In this document: in pieces, positions 56,701 to 64,000 of the stretch
Layout: every line of letters begins with the position of its first letter
Position numbering within the stretch: the first letter of the stretch is position 1
NCBI GenBank assembly: GCA_021234155.1
Contig: JAJEKV010000014.1
Coordinates: 2,797,077 to 2,861,076, forward strand
DNA length: 64,000 nucleotides
Reading direction: 5' to 3'
DNA from: Isoetes taiwanensis
Taxonomy: Eukaryota > Streptophyta > Lycopodiopsida > Isoetales > Isoetaceae
Program-made: the position numbers and the translations under genes
The notes under the pieces: model-generated
What the model saw: the letters and a program-made list of their open reading frames with translations, nothing else
Database searches by the model: none
Told to the model about the DNA's origin: nothing

Positions 56701-59129
56701 CAGAACCACGTAATAACTTTGGGCAGAGTTCAGCAGCCTGAGCATACTGCCTCTGCAAAATCAGATGATCCAGGTACCCGTGGAACCCACCTGCAAAATG
56801 CATGATAAACCTTCCAGAGTGGTCAGACAACTTGGGGTAAAAAAAACACAAAATATAGATTGCCTACATAAAAAAACCGGAAAACAGATTGGCTGCATAA
56901 AAACGAGTCATGAGATCAGAGCATAGGAGTACAAGATGTTTCTTACCTCATCAATCAGTTCTGTCCTGGCATTTCCAGCTTCCACAGCTGCCAGTGCTTT
57001 CTCGTGCCTCCCATGATCAAGCAACCAAGAAATATGGTCATCTGCATCTCTGAACCAGAAATTACAATCAGAAACTGCCAATGCCATACACTAAACAACC
57101 CGGGAAACATATAGATAGTTAATAACTAAATAACATCTTAACTGGTTTACCACATTATCCAGAGCAGTCACGGCGTTTACCTTGGTCGCGCAATCACAAC
57201 ATCCTTAGGAGAAACAATGTAGTAAAGTGGTTCATCTCCAGCAGCCCATTGACCCCCAGCACTACTGCTTCCTAGTGACAACCATTATGGTGAGCTTCAT
57301 GAAGGCCAACAATGTACTTTAATGCCAGTTTGAGAGCACATATACCCGAAAATGGAGCATGGGCAAGGACATAATCTTTGGCCTTGTAGTGCTCGTAGCC
57401 ATGTATAGATAACGCATCTGTTGCTAACTCCTCTTTTTGCCAAGTCAATATGCAAACCTCAGGGCGTTGAGCATGTCCCTGCTTTCAATCAATTGTAAGA
57501 AAATCTTCAATCTTGGAAGTTGTTCAATGCTTGAAGTAAAATGAACAATGTATACCTGTGAAGGAGAATATGGATTTACTAACTCATTTTGCTCCCTTTC
57601 TTTGTCGGAAATATAAGCCAAAACAACAAGGGCCTCGCCATAGGGAGCCAAACCACAAATATAGTACTCTGTTTGAAGATCAACCACAATTTCCACATAT
57701 TTGGTCCCAGGTATCCATGATGCTCTCTCATTGATTGCTCTAGCTTTATCCTTGTGAAGATCCGAGCCACGGGTCCGCATAGCCGCAATTTTGATATGAT
57801 TTCCCCATCCTATCAACAGGATTGTATCATCCTGTTTCATGCAACACACACCATTAGAATACAAATGCTCCATAGAAGGAGCACTAAAATAAGATATTAC
57901 CTGCCAAACCAAATGGGGGCGTAAGAGCTCAGCACGTGGACTCCCTTTTGGTCGTTCAATAAATGTCAAACGTTGATAGCTTGCTGTGTCATATATTTTT
58001 ACACCTCCATCATTTGCCCAAGCTATCAGACTTGTTCTCCATTTTACTGCATGCACAGGACCCTCCCCTGAATGAAGCACCTGCACATCGTTTAGAACAT
58101 CATGCGTGATACAAATTAGAAACAAGCAAGCTGCCATGTCGCAAAACCTGGTCTCGGTATCCAAGCCAGCCTTTAGTATTCAATATTAGTTGGCCTGCAA
58201 GTCCTCCAGTAGCAAACCGCCTTGATGATTTCTGAGCGTAGTCTGGATCCAATGCCACAGCCTTTATTGGCCGATGATATTCAAATTTTCAATTTCTTCT
58301 GTGTAGAGACTGTTCACTACTACAGACCCATCATCAGAGCAGCTTCCTATATATTCACCAGCTGCATCAAAGCTTAACTCGTTTACAGTTGCTGTATGTG
58401 GGCGAAATTCTTTTACCTGCATTTCACATGAAGTTAGTACCCACATGCCAAGATCCATCCATGGTTGTGGGGTGTATTAGGTCCTTTTGATTCAAAGGAA
58501 AACACAAATCCTATACTTTATCCTTTGTAGTTTTGCTGTAGTGCACAAAAGTATGGTTTATAATGTATGAGATAATGTATGAGATGAGACCCCAGAGAAT
58601 CATCAACAGAAATTTAAAATATAACTTAAGTTGGGCATTGAGGATAGTTCTATAATACACAAAATAAAGATAATTCAGTTAAAACACTTGTGTTGGTAGG
58701 ATAAAATATACTGACCTGATTTCCTTGATAATCTAACAAGTGAACAGTTCCATCATGTGTACCAAGTGCAATGATCCTCTCAGCAACAGTAATGCATGAT
58801 GCGGCATCAGCAGAGAGCAAGGTCGGAACGCTATTCCCCAGCCTCATATATTTCAATCTGGGTTCCTCTTCTTCCTCATCCTCTTCATCCTCTGGAGCAG
58901 TATCATCTTCTTCGTCCCCATTTTCATCATCTGCATCAGCATCTGCATCATCCCTGTCGTCCTCCCCATTAGCTTCTTCAGCAAATTTAACATCTAGTCT
59001 GGGAGATCGGCTAGGAAGCGCAACATTCGGATACGAGATCGACGAGGCGCCATCGCCAAACTGGGCAGCAGGATGCGCCATGGGCATAAACAACAAGTTC
59101 GACGACATAGCCTTTCCTTCGATGTCCAA
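53762..59129 (-). CDS. VPS41: Vacuolar protein sorting protein VPS41 (HOPS subunit), 19 coding exons
   Basis: VPS41 is the HOPS subunit that tethers late endosomes and vacuoles. Exons: 58716-59129, 58148-58416, 57901-58080, 57556-57831, 57346-57478, 57181-57271, 56947-57049, 56685-56790, 56372-56465, 56130-56285, 55989-56051, 55847-55912, 55569-55769, 55404-55481, 55210-55329, 55053-55133, 54876-54959, 54716-54797, 53762-54256; all introns GT-AG. The product would be about 1030 residues, close to the ~980 of Arabidopsis. Domains in order: acidic N-terminus; beta-propeller (AALG-type IALGTHDGTVHLLDYQGNQ, YIGSCSDDGSVVVNSL, VLHSGEGPVHAVKW); clathrin heavy-chain repeat region (DHLILQRQYAQAAELCPKLL, VFILGRMGNSREALALI); C-terminal RING-type CCICLDPLDL...FCTHVYHSTCL...IRCILC. 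The frame needs one extra base in exon 2 (near 58292) and in exon 8 (near 56788), and one fewer at the start of exon 18. All are in homopolymers, so assembly error or early decay is possible. Confidence 0.93.
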
Positions 59130-60780
59130 GGGGGTTTCTTTTTTATTTTTTATTTACATTTTCCTAATAAAATCATGCCAAGTTTACTCTGTGCAGCCTT
59201 TCTATGCGTATAAAATCGTGGCCAGCTCAGCTGTTTTGGACCATTCTAAATGTCAGATCGACTTGTAAGAAAGGTAATCCAATGATCTTTTACACTTAGA
59301 TGTTGGATTAGGGTGTTGGTGCTCGACACTTAATAGACACCCCTTTATTGGTACGTAAAAGAATTTTTGGTGTGTGGTCCAATCCTGCGGCATGATTGTT
59401 TTCTCATGATCCCAACCGAATTTGATTATACGAGAAACGTGTGCCCGAGGATGCGAAGCATTAGTCATGGACTTGTGAAATGGGTAGATGAGAGTTTGTA
59501 AGTTGAATGGGGATGCCAAGCATTAAGTTCAATGGAATATTGTAGATTCGCATCAGTCATGGACTTGTGAAATGGGTAGATGAGAGTTTGTAAGTTGAAT
59601 GGGGATGCCAAGCATTAAGTTCAATGGAATATTGTAGATCTGCCTTAGAGGGAATGGAGTGCTAAGATGTGAATGGGTTAATGCCAATGTCGTCCATCCA
59701 TGTAAAGGTTCATGAGAGGTGAAGAAGTGGCGGGAAATGTGGCAGGGAGGCATTGCAACAAAATGTGTCAAGGCCATCCCTCCTTAACAAGACCCCACAA
59801 CGATGACATATGATGCTCATTGTCCCTCCATCATCACAATATTTTGAAAAAGAATCACGCCAAGCTACTTTCCGTAATCCAACCCTTCTCCTTCTTATCA
59901 TGTTGGTGGATGAGGATCCCCACCCTCAACCCTTCTCATACTGTCAATGCTCATGCCTTCTTCTAAAGGAGTTGTTGTCTAGTGGTGCTTGAAGTGGGTC
60001 ACTTTTATAGATCCTTCTCCTCCATTAAACCCTAAACACTAAAATGCTAAACCCATAAATCCTAATTTCTAACCAATGCTTGTGTCTTCATTGGGTAGAA
60101 TCTTAAATATTGCATTGGTTATTCATGCAAAATGGGTCTTTGGGTGATCTAGTGATTGGTATCTTTGCTTAATCAAAATGTGTGGGACTTGGATTTACTT
60201 TTGAATTGTTGAACAACAAGGATATGGCACCTTAATAGTAGAGGTAAGGCAAAAGTCGGGGAGCAATTAGTTGGAAAAGTTCGATATCAACTTTATAATG
60301 TAATATTTGGCATATATTCGTGGCACATAAATAATACTTGAGATATATGAAAATCATAGCTCCTCATATACTTGTATAGTTTTTAGTTGTGGTTGTTTAT
60401 GGTTTTTAAAATTTTGTTTTTTTTTTTTTTGTTTTTTTAAATAGAAATCCAAAAACATGGGCAAGTTCGTGAATAGCATATGAACTATTTAAATTTAGCA
60501 CAAATTCTATAAAACACCAAAACAAAAATTTACTTTTTTTTTTTGTATAAAAAGCAACGGCGGCATTTTAAATTTAAAAGCATAAGATCCCCATGTTTTT
60601 CACTATTGACCACGAAAACAAAGTGTGTAGGCTCCTCTGAAATGCAAATCATTGCCATAGCCATAAGCTCCAATTTTGGTGCCTTGTACCCCAAATGTAT
60701 GAGGAAGGGATGGATCCTGGTATGGCAAAAAAACGTAGCATGTAGCAAAAATTTGTGGATATAAAAGCTTTGCTTTTATT
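59130..60780. other. VPS41 upstream region and intergenic DNA
   Basis: No supported gene. It holds a 92-base tandem duplication (59456-59641) and AT-rich stretches with T runs (60419-60430, 60534-60543). The minus-strand frame 59710-59901 has paired cysteines (ICHRCGVLL, DTFCCNA) and might be the zinc-binding end of a LINE, but the match is too short. Confidence 0.4.
59456..59641 (+). repeat. 92-bp tandem duplication
   Basis: Two nearly identical units start with 'tcatggacttgtgaaatgggtaga' at 59465 and 59557 and end 'caatggaatattgtagat'. The frames that cross it translate the same peptide twice and are not genes. Confidence 0.9.
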
Positions 60781-63700
60781 AGCTTCAATGTCCACCTTTA
60801 TATATAGGTTCCTCCTTTACCATAGTTCCATGTCGTAGTGCTTCTCCCTTCCCTAGCGGACCCATGGGAGACCGCTCAAGTAGATCTGGGTGTCCGTTCG
60901 AGGAACAGGCATAAATATTTAAAGGCGACTACTCATAAACATCTAGATGGTTTGCCCGGTTGGTTAAGGGCATGCTCGGTTAGGAACGTTACAATTGATA
61001 TCGGATCATAGTTGATCCGGAATGCTTGAGATTAGATTGAGCATCTTGAGGGGGTTGGCTAATGATGTTTACGTATTATGCGAGAGTAGAGGAACCATGG
61101 AAGCTCGATATATGCTCATACTTATGTCGGCAACATGGGGCACACATTTATTGGTTATTTTTAATACAGCCGAATGCCATGCGGTGGAGTTGGGTGATGG
61201 GCTCCGGGCCACAAGTATTTTTGTGAGCAATTCCAGGCTTTATGTAGCGGTGCATCCCATCAAAAAGTGAAGCGGAGAAAGCTATAGAGGAGGTACTGGA
61301 AGGATACCAAGGGAAGTGTTCACTGGGAGGGAACACAACCAGGGATGGTCTTGGATCATGGCTTTGTGGGTGGAGTTTTATGTTGATTTGATTAAAGCGG
61401 GAATCTTTGGGGAGGATTTGCGCGTTTGGTGGGAGGTGCCTAATAGTGGAAGACTCCACATGCAGGCTACAGGCAGAGTTTAAGAGTGCCTTTGAGGTCA
61501 TTTTACACCTCAGAGGATATAAGGTAGAGAAGATGAATGAGTTCTTTGATCAGCGGCAAAGGCGCCAGCAGAGGTCGAGAGCACAAATGAGGCTTGATGG
61601 TTGCACCCCACTGTCCCACAACGGACAAGCTGCGCCCAGGGCTTGGCGCAAGGGCTTCGGCGGAAATTGCGAGAGCACAATGTGTCCGGCGATTTGAGCA
61701 GAGGTAAGAATCTGCGGCTAACGAGTATCCGCAAAAGTAGCGCGATGCTCACCCAAAGCGTGCACTCCATCTCTGATGGCAAGGTGAATCGCCAAGGAGA
61801 GGAAGGGCACACGAGAGCTGCTGCCTATGGATGTGCAGCGCAAGAGCCAAGGCCACAAAATAGATCACCCCGAAGGTCCGCAGAGGAAAGGGATATGTGC
61901 ATCAAATGAGAGGCGACATGCTTACGCTGAATTGGCTGGGCGTAGATTAACTTGGTCACTAAGACGTCATCGCCGTGATCCTCAAATCACCCGGTAAAGA
62001 AGCGTAATCAACATCAAAGCAACCGAAAGACAATCGACGGGGCCGGCGGAAGGTGGTGTGTGCCACGGCGCAAGTAGAGCGAAGAAGAGCAGGTCAGGCG
62101 CGACGGGCAGGAGGAAGCATGGGCTGCCACCATCCGAGACGTCCGCCCACCGAGATCTGGCGTGCGGCTAGCAAAATGCTGGTGGATACAGGCAATGGAT
62201 ATTGTCATATCTCAGATCCCAGGCATTATTGATGGACAGATTGCTGTTTTATTGATTGCGGCAGCAACGGCAGTTTATTTTCCCAAAGTTAGCGTTGCTA
62301 AGTTAAATTTGCATGCGATTGAACTACCGCGAGGGCGAACTAGCTGACATGGCAGGCGCGTTAAGCCATCGTATGATATAGGCTCGGTGGTGCCCGTGAA
62401 TTGCGGCGCAGGGCCGCCGCGTGGTGTTCTCCAGGCTGATTTTGAGGCGGCTATCTTTGAGATGTCATAATCGGAATGGACAGGGTGCTCGATCGACCGT
62501 GCAACTAGTTGTCTCAGTCCGTATGGGGTAAGAGCATGTATTGAAGTGGTTAGCTATCAGATGCCCTTATTCCATTGACTTGAGCATGCAAGAAGCAACC
62601 TGTAAGAGGTTAAGTTCTGTAATGGATGTGCAAAGTGTTACGGATAGTCAGCATAGGCCTCGGCTGAGTTGCAGAGGAGGCACTGGGCTGCCCCTGGCGC
62701 AACAAGGTTGGATGGCGAAATGTATTCCATGGAATTGACACCCTCCTGAGATCAGACGTAGATCGAGTCGCTATTCCAAGAGTAAAGTCACATCCTTTGA
62801 TCACTTATAGATTTCACATATGCCTTAGAAACAGATTTGAGTTGAAAGTAATTGCGGTGGATTGTTGGATCGAGGCTTTGAGCAAGTAAGCATCTATTTG
62901 TGCCCTCGCTTATTTGTGAAGAAAAGATGGCATATTGAGGACTTTGTATTGATTACGTGATGCTTAATCAAATCATGCGCTAAAAAACAAGCAAGGCTCC
63001 GGTAGATAAGCCGCTGATCAATTGGGTCAAGCATTGCATTAAGGATAGATCTTTGTCAGACACTAATGATAAGGATTGAATCAAAATCTATAAGACAACG
63101 ACAAGTTACTTGCCTTTTATGAGTTTGTTGTAGAATAAGCTCTTATTTCAACTAATGCTACCGCTACCTTTGCGCACGATGAACGATATTTTGAATCTTC
63201 GTGATACCCATACTAGTGTCTTTGATGATATTCTGTTTATTCGAACCCCGCAAGAATGGGGAGCAGAGCATGTGAGGCGTAGGTACTTTGAGTATTCCGC
63301 CAGGAAGAGAAGAGAAGCCTGGGATGGAAAATGTCTAAAATGCCTTTGTAAGGCCAGAATTAGTATAATATTTGGGCCATGTAATTTCAAGAGGGAGCTG
63401 TGCCGTGATCCGCACCAAGATAGAAGGTTGCGAAAAGATTGGGCTGTGCTGCCATAGACCGTGAAGGAAGCAAAGAGCTTTTTTTGGGACTTGGCAGATT
63501 ATTATTGCAATTGTCCCCGCAAAATTTTCCAAGATTGTCGCCTTCCTCACGCTGTCATTGTTGAAGAAGGAAATTAGGTTTCATTTCTGAATGATAAATT
63601 GTCAAAGTTTCCAAGAAATTGAAAGGAGGTTGATCCGGGAGAGTTCTATTCTAAAGATATTTGATATGGGCCAGCCCATCCAAGTGGTCACCCACGTCGC

Positions 63701-64000
63701 TGAAAGGTGCCATTGCAGGAGCTTGATGCTATCGGTAGCTCCAGTGCCTATACATCCTCGAAATTGTCGCCAATGAGCGTAACTATCTCAAAGTATATGA
63801 TTTGGAGATGTTGGCACCACATGCTTTGCATGGAGGCACTACCTAATAGGGTCGCGCTATTTATCATTGAAGACCTGACCATCAAAACTAGAAATTTTGT
63901 GAAGCAACGACGGAGTAATAAAATGAGGGATGCAATTTCAAGAAGAAAGGACGATTTTGAAATTGAGTGAGATCAATGGCAAAAGTGAGAATGTGTGGTG
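60780..64000 (+). pseudogene. Highly decayed Ty3/gypsy retrotransposon, gag to RNase H, running off the window
   Basis: LTR-like sequence (TATATATAGG near 60802) ends GTTACA near 60990 and is followed by TGATATCGGATC, a weak primer-site match. A gag-like piece is near 61460-61580 (EFKSAFEVILHLRGYKVEKM, then RQRRQQRSRAQMR). A protease-like MLVDTGN lies near 62177. Reverse transcriptase follows in broken frames: FVKK near 62918, YEFVV (63118), TNATATF (63153), VFDDILFIRTPQEW (63220), HVRR (63269). Then come TVKEAKSFFWDLADYY (63459) and LILKIF-type ILKIFDMGQPIQVVT (63648). RNase H is indicated by AYTSSKLSP (63740) and an ISRRKDDFEIE end. Almost every motif is in a different frame, so this is an old, dead copy. 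It is a different family from the gypsy element at 29.6-34.1 kb. Confidence 0.75.

Noticed and set aside
58771-59268. Ser-rich 165-residue plus-strand ORF
   Set aside because: It is antisense to the acidic N-terminus of VPS41 exon 1.
59456-59641. Repeated peptide-coding exon
   Set aside because: The repeated frames have no start or splice context; it is a simple 92-bp tandem duplication.
61510-62347. Several 60-117 residue ORFs on both strands as independent genes
   Set aside because: They fall in the decayed gypsy gag/protease region, whose motifs run on the plus strand in broken frames.

Overview
The window is nuclear DNA of a land plant. Evidence for this is a spliced VPS41 vacuolar-sorting gene with GT-AG introns, an LPR-type multicopper oxidase, a class V (GH18) chitinase, and plant transposon families (CACTA with tnp2/DUF4218, Ty1/copia, Ty3/gypsy chromovirus, PIF/Harbinger, LINE, tRNA-derived SINE). 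Gene density is very low and most bases are old, nested mobile elements. A large seed-free plant genome (fern or lycophyte) would fit, but the sequence does not prove the lineage.

Layout. 1-14.3 kb: a decayed region carrying many copies of a CTCGACTTCGCGAAGTCGAG-type palindrome and an FCP1/HAD-like pseudogene (12.2-13.1 kb). It is split by a complete-ended 7.1 kb CACTA transposon (4289-11403, 3-bp ATT target duplication). 14.4-18.7 kb: a copia-type retrotransposon remnant on the minus strand (LTR, Met-tRNA primer site, gag, zinc knuckles), broken by a 1.75 kb solo LTR with a perfect 5-bp target duplication and by a further 0.9 kb insert. 19.2-21.9 kb: a broken chitinase copy followed by an apparently intact two-exon chitinase gene; their upstream region recurs at 34.1-35.4 kb. 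22.4-23.3 kb: a transposon-like charged ORF whose N-terminus copies the histone H3 tail. 23.8-28.5 kb: non-coding repeats, including a GAATCT-based satellite-like array.

28.5-34.1 kb: a gypsy chromovirus on the minus strand, cut by a hAT-like 2.3 kb element (8-bp target duplication), which itself holds a 1.48 kb insertion made of two nearly identical LTRs in inverted orientation with its own 5-bp target duplication. 35.5-37.4 kb: intact-looking LPR1-type multicopper oxidase gene. 38.4-42.6 kb: SINE, condensin CAP-D2 pseudogene, short LTR, and a second FCP1/HAD-like gene remnant. 45.8-47.6 kb: LINE reverse transcriptase remnant. 50.0-51.4 kb: defective HARBI1-like transposase.

53.8-59.1 kb: VPS41 on the minus strand, 19 coding exons, with two or three one-base reading-frame problems in short homopolymers. 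59.1-64.0 kb: simple duplications and a heavily decayed plus-strand gypsy element (gag to RNase H) running off the end.

Only three genes look functional: VPS41 (endosome/vacuole tethering), the LPR-type oxidase (secreted or cell-wall ferroxidase) and the chitinase (secreted, cell-wall/defence). They are not functionally linked; they are islands in a transposon-dominated region.
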